Notes: generated from the letters alone by a model not told the origin. Counted from the first letter of the stretch, positions 7,476 to 14,292 are shown. The stretch: 14,359 bases of DNA from Desulfobulbus sp. (GCA_028684915.1 JAQUEZ010000153.1:1-14359), one strand, 5' to 3'. A program made the numbers and translations.

Positions 7476-8339
7476 CTAGATTGCCAGGTCCAGAATGATC
7501 CCCCCATAGACGAAGTTGTCCTGGCGATGATGGAATAGGCCTTCGCTGTTGTCCCTGATGCGTTGTGCCGCGTCTCCACTGAGAGCAAACGAGTACTGTA
7601 GATTCGGCTTGATCGAGAGGTAGTTGTTCAGGGGGATATTCAGGCCGGCCGAAACATTGCCGTCATGAAAATTGGAGAAGTCGGAGTCCGACTTGTCGTG
7701 CATATAACTGACCCATCCGCCCAGATCCAAGGACCAGTCCTTGTACACGGCGAAGCTGTGGGATACTCCAAGACTGAAGTACCAGGCTTGTCCAATCTCT
7801 ATTTCGTTATAGATACTCAAAGTTGGTTTAAGAAAGGTATCCAGCCCGAGACTCAGAAAGAGTTCCTGGTTTTTGGTATCCTTGATAGTTCCATCTGCCT
7901 CGCCCGCGGTTGGCTGGTAGTCGTAAAGAATCCATCCCAGAGAATAATTCAGTTTCCACGGCTCATAGGAGTTGCTGTACGAGACTGTCACGTCTGTTTC
8001 CTGCAGTTTAAAATGCCTATCCTCGATCCCTGATCCAAAGTTGGTATCCAGATCGGCCCACAGGTTTACGGCAAACCCCTTGTAGCCGATAGTCATGGTG
8101 GGAAAGACGACCAGGCTGTCCCTGCTCAGTTCATATCCACGCCAGATGTATTGAGAGTAAAGCGATACGTTGAGGTCGGCGGTAAGGTCCTCCGGTATCA
8201 TTTTTCCGGCGGGTTTCGGCGCCTCGGCCGTCAGACACGCTGGATTCACTGCCACGTCCTCTGCAAAGGCATACGTCCCCAGACCCATTCCAATGATAAT
8301 AAGGAAACTCAAAAATATTGTCTTAAAAGATGCCTTCAT
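7476..8339 (-). CDS. Putative outer-membrane beta-barrel protein (TorF-like porin family)
   Basis: A 287-residue exported protein. The start at 8339 is chosen because GAGGAGG lies 6 nt upstream and the protein then begins with a signal peptide (MKASFKT, hydrophobic core, cut after AFA at about 26). An upstream in-frame ATG at 8417 would add 26 polar residues before the signal. The mature part alternates hydrophobic and polar residues, as in beta strands: an opening strand with SLYSQYIWRGYELSRD, then TIGYKGFAVNLWADLD, regular aromatic girdle residues, and a last strand, FVYGGIILDLAI. This resembles small outer-membrane proteins of the TorF type. Its place between a binding-protein gene and eutBC suggests it lets the amine substrate through the outer membrane. 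Substrate and pore activity are inferred. Confidence 0.8.
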   Translation of the reverse strand: MKASFKTIFLSFLIIIGMGLGTYAFAEDVAVNPACLTAEAPKPAGKMIPEDLTADLNVSLYSQYIWRGYELSRDSLVVFPTMTIGYKGFAVNLWADLDTNFGSGIEDRHFKLQETDVTVSYSNSYEPWKLNYSLGWILYDYQPTAGEADGTIKDTKNQELFLSLGLDTFLKPTLSIYNEIEIGQAWYFSLGVSHSFAVYKDWSLDLGGWVSYMHDKSDSDFSNFHDGNVSAGLNIPLNNYLSIKPNLQYSFALSGDAAQRIRDNSEGLFHHRQDNFVYGGIILDLAI

Positions 8340-8397
8340 TTTGTCCTCCTCGTCATTTTCGTTCAGTTTTTTCGCTCCATTACTTCGATACCCCTGA

Positions 8398-8511
8398 TTA
8401 GCTGAAAACTTCTTCATTCGCCGCCTGAAGGCGACAGCTGTTCACGCTCTTCCCGACCATTTCCCCGATGATGGTGGTGGTTTCCCTGGCAGCATCCCTG
8501 CTGTACGTCAT
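8398..8511 (-). CDS. 37-codon ORF overlapping the binding-protein stop; possible gene remnant
   Basis: An ATG overlaps the stop codon of the binding-protein gene (ATGA) and opens 37 codons, MTYSRDAARETTTIIGEMVG and onwards, ending EEVFS. A diverged copy of its central part lies upstream of the binding-protein gene at 9794-9847, where it is interrupted by a frameshift and stops. The residue pattern loosely recalls the C-terminal coiled coil of methyl-accepting chemotaxis proteins. It could be a coupled small protein or, more likely, a remnant. I cannot assign a function. Confidence 0.3.
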   Translation of the reverse strand: MTYSRDAARETTTIIGEMVGKSVNSCRLQAANEEVFS

Positions 8512-9611
8512 TTTTTTCTCAACTTTTTTGCCGCCTCCCACATCTCTCCGTACGCCTTTTCCGTCTTTTCGCTCATGACCTGCCAGATCGCAACAGTCTT
8601 GAAGTAGGCATTGTCACCCACATGAAAGAGGCTTTTTTCCGTCGGAGTTAACAGGTCTCCTGCAACATTTACAACCGGTGAAACGCCCTGATTCTTGACT
8701 ACCGCAGCCTGGGCTTTGGGCGAAAGCTGAAGGTTGATCCATTCTTCACAGAGCTTTTTCTTCAATCCTGTCGCTGCCTTGGTAATGCACCAGTAGTCAA
8801 TCCAGGCCGTTCCCCCTTCTTTGGGAGCGGCAATTTGCCACTTCCCGCCCTTTTTGTTTGCCTGCGCTGCTGCGAAGCCCCAATCCGTAGCCAGGGCTAA
8901 CCGGGGAAACTCATCAGGGTTTGCCGATCCGTCCCAGAGGCTGTAAGCATTCTGGGCCAGAACGTTCAGCTTCTCTTGAACCTTCTTGCGGTCCAGTTTG
9001 TCGATATCGAATATCTGATCGTATCGATACCCCAGAGCGAGTGCGGTAATCCATATATTGCACTTGGGAAAGTTGTTATTGATGGTGTATTTCCCCTTGT
9101 ATTTGGGGTCCCAGAATATGTTCCAGCTTTGCGGGGTCTTTTTGACAACTTCGGTATTGTAATCCAGCCCGTAAGGACCGCAATTGTAGGGAACTCCGTA
9201 CCGTTTATGTTGATAGATAAGAGACTTATCTGCCGCAAAAAAAGGAATCATTTTTTTCGCGTTGGGGATGTTTTTCAAATCCACCTCTGCGAGCAGGTAG
9301 TTCTTCTTCTTAAAGCAGTTGAATCTGGGCGTCTTGGCCAGATCCGCCGGCGGAGAAATAAGGTCAGCGGTTCCATTCTTCGCCGCATTGTAAAATTCAT
9401 CCTGATCGGTCGGATAGTGGGTCTTCACATCGACGTCGATCTTATATTTCTTCTTTACCAGATCTTTAAATTCCTTCACGATCGTGGCATCTGCATACCC
9501 TTCCCAGCAAGTGATCCGAATGGTCTCCTGCTGGGCAGCCCGGGAAGCATTGATCCCCCAAAAAGCAACCACGATGAAAATGCCGATGGACAACAGGGAT
9601 ATCCTCTTCAT
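8508..9611 (-). CDS. Periplasmic amine-type substrate-binding protein (PotD/PotF-like)
   Basis: An extracytoplasmic solute-binding protein of the spermidine/putrescine family, 367 residues, with a signal peptide (MKRISLLSIGIF..., cut near SRA at 22-25). The start at 9611 has GGAGAAG 8 nt upstream. An ATG ten codons earlier (9641) also has a GGAGGAG site, but would place polar residues before the signal. Aromatic and acidic residues match the PotD ligand box: W36 and Y39 in CWEGYAD, and W270-x-D272 in TAWIDYW. The ligand is therefore probably a small amine; ethanolamine or a related amine fits the operon, but is inferred. No permease or ATPase of a Pot system is in the window, so it works with proteins encoded elsewhere or acts as a periplasmic carrier. 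It is the first gene before the porin and eutBC. Confidence 0.87.
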   Translation of the reverse strand: MKRISLLSIGIFIVVAFWGINASRAAQQETIRITCWEGYADATIVKEFKDLVKKKYKIDVDVKTHYPTDQDEFYNAAKNGTADLISPPADLAKTPRFNCFKKKNYLLAEVDLKNIPNAKKMIPFFAADKSLIYQHKRYGVPYNCGPYGLDYNTEVVKKTPQSWNIFWDPKYKGKYTINNNFPKCNIWITALALGYRYDQIFDIDKLDRKKVQEKLNVLAQNAYSLWDGSANPDEFPRLALATDWGFAAAQANKKGGKWQIAAPKEGGTAWIDYWCITKAATGLKKKLCEEWINLQLSPKAQAAVVKNQGVSPVVNVAGDLLTPTEKSLFHVGDNAYFKTVAIWQVMSEKTEKAYGEMWEAAKKLRKK

Positions 9612-9706
9612 AGATTCTTCTCCTTTCCATTGATCACCCATGGACTCCTCCAGCCAGACATTGATCAGCTGGTATTATAATTCAGGCCTATGATCTTTGC
9701 TGCAAT

Positions 9707-9903
9707 CCTTCGGAGCGCCGGTGCGCCCCGAAGGAAACAGTCTAAACAGCCATTTAACGATCACTTCAGTCGCTACCGTTAGGACGGCTGATGTTTACGC
9801 TCTTCATGAGTATTTCCCTGAAATCGTGATGGCTTCCCTGGCCGCCTTTCTGGAGGGGGGCCAGGTGGAAGCTGCGATAGTACACAAAAGTTTCGTACTA
9901 TCG
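9707..9903 (-). promoter_or_regulatory. Structured 5' leader upstream of the amine-binding protein gene
   Basis: The ~390 bases between the candidate promoter and the binding-protein start have no intact gene but three strong hairpins. These are 9875-9903 (9-bp perfect arms CGATAGTAC/GTACTATCG), 9832-9872 (6 + 6 bp with a 2-nt bulge, GCTTCCCTGGCC side) and 9707-9734 (12-bp arms, one G-U pair on the plus strand, loop CGGT). None has a following T-run, so they are not plain terminators. I could not match them to a known riboswitch; no cobalamin-riboswitch B12 box is seen. Confidence 0.35.
9794..9847 (-). repeat. Degenerate second copy of the 8441-8495 sequence
   Basis: This stretch matches 8441-8495 at roughly three bases in four, with a one-base indel in the middle. 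On the minus strand both spell a similar peptide (SRxAARE...), but here the frame breaks and hits stops. The two copies lie on either side of the amine-binding protein gene. They are best read as gene-remnant repeats. Confidence 0.4.
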
Positions 9904-10006
9904 TGATCGATCTTTTCTCACCCGATTCATACCCCGTGGGAGTGGTAATATCGGCCGAATAGGAAGTGTGTGGCCCGCACGCTTAAGGATGCGATGTACA
10001 GAATTT

Positions 10007-10042
10007 ATTGTCTAACTAAATTCAGTATTGTCAAGATACTGA
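10007..10042 (-). promoter_or_regulatory. Candidate promoter with its -35 box inside a palindrome
   Basis: On the minus strand a perfect TTGACA (10034-10029) is followed after 16 bp by GACAAT (10012-10007, four of six consensus bases). The TTGACA lies in the centre of a perfect 7-bp inverted repeat, TCAGTAT-N7-ATACTGA (10022-10042). A repressor bound there would block the promoter. It points toward the amine-binding protein, porin and eutBC genes. Confidence 0.45.
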
Positions 10043-10115
10043 GTTTGATTCTTATTAAAATTTTTACCAAGATGGAAAGAAGCATCTATCCGATCCTGGA
10101 AATGATGTGCGGTTG

Positions 10116-10193
10116 GGCGCGGCAATATCTGCAGGATTGAGAACGATCTAGCCCCGGGATTCTGAAAAATGCAAAGGCGGTCGATTGGCCGCC
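10116..10193 (+). repeat. Imperfect ~79-bp direct repeat, copy A, with terminator-like hairpin
   Basis: Matches 11055-11133 at about 70% overall, best in GGCGCGGCA at the left, ACGAT in the middle and GCAAAGGCGG with the hairpin at the right. The hairpin is AAAGGCGG(TC)-GATT-(GG)CCGCCTTT, followed on the plus strand by TTTT overlapping its arm, so it may act as a terminator. The sequence before the hairpin could be a small RNA, but no promoter was identified. Confidence 0.5.
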
Positions 10194-10291
10194 TTTTGAT
10201 TGAAATACAGGGATTGTCCTGGTCCCCCTATTCCACGAAGTGTGTAGCTCTGACACCCACAACTTATGGCCCTCATGTTTCCGCCTCAATA

Positions 10292-10313
10292 AAATACTGC
10301 CAAGGTAGTATTT
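10292..10313 (+). promoter_or_regulatory. Palindromic operator 1 of the hip-like relic
   Basis: AAATACT-N8-AGTATTT, a perfect 7-bp inverted repeat. Its centre is 50 bp from that of the second palindrome, close to five helical turns, as expected for cooperative binding by a HipB-type repressor. Confidence 0.55.
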
Positions 10314-10342
10314 CATTCAGCCCGAAGCAACCCTGAGCTTTT

Positions 10343-10362
10343 AATACTGTCCGGGCAGTATT
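10343..10362 (+). promoter_or_regulatory. Palindromic operator 2 of the hip-like relic
   Basis: AATACTG-N6-CAGTATT, a perfect 7-bp inverted repeat sharing its half-site with the palindrome 50 bp upstream. A GGAGG ribosome binding site (10368-10372) and an ATG (10378) follow directly, so this looks like the autoregulatory region of a toxin-antitoxin operon. Confidence 0.55.
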
Positions 10363-10377
10363 TTAATGGAGGATGGA

Positions 10378-10906
10378 ATGCCTAAAACAACCAAGCCGAT
10401 GCCAAGGTTTCTTTGCAGCGCTTTGGGGAACCGGTTCTGGTCGTCGAGCGGTTCGATCGACGCTGGCTCGGGGGTAAAGTAGACAGGTTGCATCCGATCG
10501 ACGGCTGCCAGATGTTCGATCTGCCGCCAACCTACAAATATGAAGTCCCTTCGGCAAGGCGGGGATCGAGGTGGCGCCAAGCTACGATCTCTTGAACATC
10601 GGGATCTATGGGTATGAGTTCGAACGGGATTTGGCCATGGCTGTCGGAGACGAGTTTGTCGCCGAGAAGGTCATGCCGTATGACCTGGCGGAATTCTGTG
10701 ACGCAAGCAATCTGCCGTTTCGCCAGGTTGTGACCAGTCTGAAAAATCTTTGTACGGCGACCATCGGCCGTATGGGAAGTCTGCCATTGGGTGATGTTCG
10801 GACCGGAGAGGAAATGGATTTTGCCCAGGATCTGATCGAAAAGGTCAAGGGGACTGCCGAGCGGCTCCTGGTGATTGCCGGAGAGCTTCCGCTGGTCAGG
10901 CTTTAA
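10378..10906 (+). pseudogene. Remnant of a hipBA-type operon (HipA kinase fragments)
   Basis: HipA-like serine/threonine kinases are toxins inhibited by the HTH protein HipB. Here a good GGAGG site precedes ATG 10378, but that frame (MPKTTKPMPRF...) is lost after 34 codons and may be the first codons of a former antitoxin. In another frame, about 10407-10545, a HipA middle segment is plain: LQRFGEPVLVVERFDRRW, then RLHPIDGCQMFDLPPTYKYE. In a third frame, about 10553-10906, the HipA C-terminus follows: FGKAGIEVAPSYDLLN, then ERDLAMAVGDEF, ending at a stop after PLVRL. The N-terminus and the catalytic core between KYE and APSYD are gone. At least two deletions are implied, so no kinase can be made. 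The HipA assignment rests on these family segments. Confidence 0.7.
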
Positions 10907-11054
10907 CCTGATTTCGTGAGCATACAAAACAGAGGTCCAGGGGGAAGGTTTGTTACGCAACAAGAGTGGCAAGGAAAGACCTGGCTCCAAGAAGCCTTGA
11001 CGTAATCCCGGCAGTAGTCGACGGGAAATGGAAGACTTCGATCCTTTGGCGCCT

Positions 11055-11133
11055 GGCGCGGCAGTAATAGCGAGATCGGGAACGATTGTGCCCTGAGTAT
11101 TGTGAAAACAGCAAAGGCGGCCAATTGGCCGCC
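11055..11133 (+). repeat. Imperfect ~79-bp direct repeat, copy B
   Basis: Second copy of the sequence at 10116-10193, about 940 bp away, same orientation. The two copies bracket the hip-like relic. It ends in a perfect 20-bp palindrome. No gene is seen between the end of the relic (10906) and this repeat. Confidence 0.5.
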
Positions 11134-11134
11134 T
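11115..11134 (-). terminator. Hairpin downstream of the radical SAM gene
   Basis: AGGCGGCCAATTGGCCGCCT is a perfect palindrome 33 bp past the radical SAM stop. On the minus strand TTGCTGTTTTC follows, a weak T-rich tail, so it probably terminates that gene. It is also part of direct repeat copy B. Confidence 0.5.
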
Positions 11135-11167
11135 GGTGAATTAAGTATACGGTACCTCGACCTGGCT

Positions 11168-12559
11168 TTACTGCAGGCACCTGAACAGCCCCTTCGACCA
11201 AAAACAACTTCCGCAGGGTACGGCGTTGACAAAGCAGTCGTGTTCGAAATCCTCCTTGTACACGTTGTCGCATGGGGTTAGGTTGCAGTCGGAACAGGTG
11301 GAATAGTCCTTTCGCAGAACTTCTTTCCGGTGCTTGATGAAGGCCGGGCTATTCCAGATCTCTTCTATCCCCTTCTCGGCCAGGTTGCCGAAAGACTTGT
11401 TGTTGACGTATCTTTTCTGCCCATAATACCAGCAGCTGAATTTGTGCCACAGGAAGTAACAGTTGTGGACGTCGCCGTTCCAGGAAATAAAAGCGCTCCC
11501 GTTGTCGACAAAGTCACACCCGTTATTGTTTTTCGGTATGATTGCCGGAAGGGACAGGTCAAGGCCGATTTCCCTTGCCGTCCTCTCTGCTTCCGCGAAA
11601 ATCTGTGCCAACCGCTCCAGCCACTTTTCGTCCCTCGTCATAAGATTCTTCATGTGAAACGATATCCCGCGAGCTCGTCCTTCGGCCTGCATAGCCGTAA
11701 CGAAATCGACTACCCGTTGCTCCTCCGGCGACCGCAGATAATTCCACCTGACTTTGAAGTAGGTCTCCAGGTCTATCCTCTCCCTCTCTGCCCGCTCCTT
11801 CCATTCCTGGAAAAACGCAAGTGCCTGCTCTGAATTGAGGTCATAGGCAATTTTTGTGGCATGCTCGCTGTCGTAAGGAAGAAGATGGGTAACGATGGCA
11901 AACGACGCTCCCTGTTTCGCCGCCCACCGCAATACCGACGGCAGCTCGTGGGCGTTGTCGCGCATCACCACAAATTCGACGCCGATCTGGAGATCGCGGC
12001 CGGCCATTGTCTTTGCTTTCCCGAGTGCGGCAAATGCCCTTTCCATATCCTGAACTTCTCCACCTTCCCGTATGTCACGGAAGACGTCCTCAGACAGGGA
12101 GTCCATGGACAGACATATTCGGTCAAGACCGGCTTCGACCAGTGAGGCGGCACGGACTTCATTGAGGTCGAGGCCGTTCGATTGGAATCCGATCCAGCTT
12201 CCCTGCGGCATCGCTGCTTTGGCTTTTCGAATGAAGTTTTCCAGTTCCGGGTGCAAAAGAGGTTCGCCGATCCCGTTCAGGACAAGAGTCTCAAGAGAGG
12301 GAAAGGCCGGTTCCAAGGCGGAAAAGACGTCAGACAACATATCTCCGTCAATGATCCCGCAGTCTTCGGTTTGTTTCACACACATGCTGCACTTCAAGTT
12401 GCAGCGGGTCGTAGTTTCTACGAAAAGTCGTGAAGGGAACAGGCGAAATGCAGCAACCTCGTTTGCGTCTTCTCCTGTAGTGCGGGAACCATGGCCGTTT
12501 TCAGGTACATCCTGTTGTGTCCAATCTTTCTCTTTTATAGCCAATTGTCCCGGGGTCAT
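11168..12559 (-). CDS. Radical SAM/SPASM protein, probable metalloenzyme maturase
   Basis: A 463-residue radical S-adenosylmethionine enzyme with a C-terminal SPASM-type region. The radical SAM cluster motif is C53-x3-C57-x2-C60 (TTRCNLKCSMC), with the GEP-type SAM motif GIGEPLLHPE (about 97-106). The C-terminal part has further cysteines at about 348, 367, 376, 422, 425, 430, 442, 449, 452 and 461, enough for two more Fe-S clusters; the chain ends GSCFWSKGLFRCLQ. This layout resembles the radical SAM/SPASM maturases described in Geobacter beside oxidoreductases, which is a recalled family match. The start at 12559 is chosen over a GTG at 12568 because AGGAGG lies 8 nt before the ATG and overlaps the GTG. 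The FAD oxidoreductase gene precedes it. The protein it modifies is not in the window. Confidence 0.88.
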   Translation of the reverse strand: MTPGQLAIKEKDWTQQDVPENGHGSRTTGEDANEVAAFRLFPSRLFVETTTRCNLKCSMCVKQTEDCGIIDGDMLSDVFSALEPAFPSLETLVLNGIGEPLLHPELENFIRKAKAAMPQGSWIGFQSNGLDLNEVRAASLVEAGLDRICLSMDSLSEDVFRDIREGGEVQDMERAFAALGKAKTMAGRDLQIGVEFVVMRDNAHELPSVLRWAAKQGASFAIVTHLLPYDSEHATKIAYDLNSEQALAFFQEWKERAERERIDLETYFKVRWNYLRSPEEQRVVDFVTAMQAEGRARGISFHMKNLMTRDEKWLERLAQIFAEAERTAREIGLDLSLPAIIPKNNNGCDFVDNGSAFISWNGDVHNCYFLWHKFSCWYYGQKRYVNNKSFGNLAEKGIEEIWNSPAFIKHRKEVLRKDYSTCSDCNLTPCDNVYKEDFEHDCFVNAVPCGSCFWSKGLFRCLQ

Positions 12560-12644
12560 CGCTCGCACCTCCTGTCTTTGATGGTTACACGATAACGATG
12601 TTCCGCATTACTTGCCATGACGCAAATCAAGAAAATGGAAATCC

Positions 12645-12687
12645 GGGACAGATCTATTTATTGCTAATTTGAGAAAAAATCTGTCCC
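12645..12687 (+). repeat. REP-like hairpin with GGGACAGAT ends
   Basis: Perfect 9-bp arms GGGACAGAT/ATCTGTCCC enclose 25 AT-rich bases; the plus strand continues ATTTTT. Similar GGGACAGA-flanked palindromes are scattered through deltaproteobacterial genomes, often with Y1-type transposases, but none is present here. It may also terminate transcription from the plus strand. Confidence 0.45.
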
Positions 12688-12808
12688 ATTTTTCCTAAGG
12701 CGTCGAGGCGCCCCAACTCTGTTCCGTGTGCAAGCATCCCCAAGGCTTCTTCGAGGTTAAAGCCTGAAAATACTGAGTTTATCGGATGCGGACATGTTTC
12801 GGAAATTA

Positions 12809-12847
12809 CGGGAAAGGCCCGTGGGCTAAAACCATGGGCCTTTCCCG
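12809..12847 (-). terminator. Long hairpin after the FAD oxidoreductase gene
   Basis: A 16-bp stem (CGGGAAAGGCCC side) with a 7-nt loop begins 6 bases past the stop codon. It has one mismatch on the minus strand and no T-run, so it may slow or stop transcription, or protect the 3' end of the message. Confidence 0.5.
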
Positions 12848-12853
12848 CACCGA

Positions 12854-14068
12854 TCATCCCGCCTGCTTCAGCCGTTTGAAATCGAAGCCCTCCTCCATAA
12901 TTTCGTCTTTCTCGTCCGAGATGTCCCTGCCGGTCTGTATCGCATACTGGATATAGTCCGCCCCCAGTGTGTCGCCGAGGAGGACCGCCCCGATGATGGC
13001 GTTGTCCCGCAGCACCAGTTTCCGGTAGACAAGAAGGGCATCATTCACCCGGACAAGGGAGTCGATCTCACCGGCCACGTCCAACTCTCCCATCGCCACA
13101 AGGTCCACCCCCGCGACCTTCAGCTTGTTGGAGGGAACCGTCCCTTCGTATCTCATATCCCCGCCGGCCATATTCACACCCGCCACCCTTCCCTGGGCGG
13201 TCGCGGCGGGCCAGATGCCGTAATATCTGCCCCGGTGCTCAATCATATCCCCTGCGGCAAAGATATCCTCTTGTGCCGTTGCCATCCGGTCATCCACCTT
13301 GACTCCCAGACCAATCTCCAGACCGAGGGTTTTCGCCAGGGCTGTCTCCGAACGGACTCCGGCAGAAACGAGAAGAACTATGTCGGAGTGCAGTTCTGCA
13401 CCTCCTTCGACGGCCACCGAAAGACCGGTTTCCCGGCGTACTATCTCCCGAATCCGCACCCCCAGGTGAAAGGAAAAACCCATCCTTTCCAACTGCGTCT
13501 TGAGCAGGGCAGAGGCGGCAGTATCCGTCTGCCTCGGGAGGAGGCGGTCGGCTGCCTCAATGACGGACACCTCTAGTCCCCTCTTTCTTAGACCGTTTCC
13601 CGCTTCGAGGCCAATGAGGCCACCGCCGATAACGAGAAGCCTGCGGACCGAAGGGAGTTTCGCCAGAATCCGATCCGCGTCGTCGATGGTACGGAGCGTC
13701 ATCACCCCTTCTTCTTCAACCCCTTTGAGGGGAGGAACATTCGACCTACCCCCGGTGGCCAGCAGCAGCCTGTCGTAGGAATAGGAAGATCCATCCCCGG
13801 TTTCAACCGTCTTAGCCGCCGGGTCGACACCGGTCACCTCTGTCTCAAGATGCAGGTCGATAGCGTTCCTTTCATACCACTGGCGGTCATGGAGCGTAAA
13901 ATCCTTGACGGCCTTTTCACCGGCAAGGTACTCCGGCAATGCCGGAACAAAGTAGAAACAGTGCCGACTCTGTGACAGTATCGTGATGGAACCGGCGCTA
14001 TCCGTCTTCCGGATGGCCTCTGCCGCTGAATTCGCGGCAACTCCATTGCCGATAATTACATACTTCAT
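12854..14068 (-). CDS. FAD/NAD(P)-dependent pyridine nucleotide-disulfide oxidoreductase
   Basis: A 404-residue cytoplasmic flavoprotein of the rubredoxin-reductase/NirB-N-terminal type. The FAD-binding motif is IIGNGVAANSAAEAI (5-19), the middle ATGGRSN motif (104-110) follows, the NAD(P)-binding Rossmann motif is VIGGGLIGLEAG (146-157), and the second FAD motif is DIFAAGD (268-274). The N-terminus has no CxxxxC redox pair, so it likely passes electrons to a separate carrier rather than using a disulfide. The start at 14068 has GGGAGG 7 nt upstream and begins directly at the FAD motif; an upstream in-frame start at 14104 would add 12 basic residues without a site. The radical SAM gene follows about 295 bp later. 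The electron acceptor is unknown. Confidence 0.9.
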   Translation of the reverse strand: MKYVIIGNGVAANSAAEAIRKTDSAGSITILSQSRHCFYFVPALPEYLAGEKAVKDFTLHDRQWYERNAIDLHLETEVTGVDPAAKTVETGDGSSYSYDRLLLATGGRSNVPPLKGVEEEGVMTLRTIDDADRILAKLPSVRRLLVIGGGLIGLEAGNGLRKRGLEVSVIEAADRLLPRQTDTAASALLKTQLERMGFSFHLGVRIREIVRRETGLSVAVEGGAELHSDIVLLVSAGVRSETALAKTLGLEIGLGVKVDDRMATAQEDIFAAGDMIEHRGRYYGIWPAATAQGRVAGVNMAGGDMRYEGTVPSNKLKVAGVDLVAMGELDVAGEIDSLVRVNDALLVYRKLVLRDNAIIGAVLLGDTLGADYIQYAIQTGRDISDEKDEIMEEGFDFKRLKQAG

Positions 14069-14143
14069 CCGTTTTCCTCCCTGTCTTCGACAATCACCCC
14101 GCACCGGCAGATGGTATCGAAGCCGATAGAAACAAGTGAGCTA

Positions 14144-14149
14144 ATTCTA
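14144..14149 (-). promoter_or_regulatory. Possible -10 box for the FAD oxidoreductase gene
   Basis: TAGAAT on the minus strand, five of six consensus bases, about 75 bases before the start codon. The -35 region (CTTGCA, 16-bp spacing) is weak. Nothing else stands out between the start and 14180. Confidence 0.3.
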
Positions 14150-14192
14150 CTACATTTTTCGAAGGTGCAAGGGGCAGGTCTTGGAATATATG

Positions 14193-14236
14193 AAACTTAC
14201 TTTTCAAATGTCCATGATGTAAAACTTATATTTCAA
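14193..14236 (+). repeat. Two 15-bp direct repeats near an insertion-sequence end
   Basis: AAACTTACTTTTCAA (14193-14207) and AAACTTATATTTCAA (14222-14236) differ at two positions and are 29 bp apart. They lie just before a transposase start, so they may be transposase-binding sites near the IS end. The exact IS boundary and its other end are not visible. Confidence 0.4.
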
Positions 14237-14286
14237 CGGCCTGTTGCCCAAAAGACATCAGCCTGGCTCTAACTAGCTGAACATGC

Positions 14287-14292
14287 TATAAT
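14287..14292 (+). promoter_or_regulatory. -10 box of the transposase gene
   Basis: A perfect TATAAT lies 31 bases before the ATG. The matching -35 position (14264-14269, TGGCTC) is a poor match. Confidence 0.5.

Noticed and set aside
8340..8417. Upstream start (8417) for the outer-membrane protein
   Set aside because: It would put 26 polar residues before the signal peptide, whereas the ATG at 8339 has a strong GAGGAGG site.
9612..10000. Known eut leader (ANTAR target pair or cobalamin riboswitch)
   Set aside because: Hairpins are present, but the loop and core sequences of these families were not recognised.
10532..10990. A 152-codon minus-strand frame
   Set aside because: It is antisense to the HipA C-terminal fragment, whose plus-strand translation shows family segments.
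12770..12780. ATACTGAGTTT shared with 10036-10046
   Set aside because: An 11-base match with no palindrome or promoter at 12770; it can occur by chance.
12654..12857. A 67-codon minus-strand frame that overlaps the FAD oxidoreductase stop by ATGA
   Set aside because: It runs through the long hairpin at 12809-12847 and ends in the REP-like hairpin at 12645-12687. The reading frame is explained by these repeats, and no ribosome binding site or family pattern supports it.
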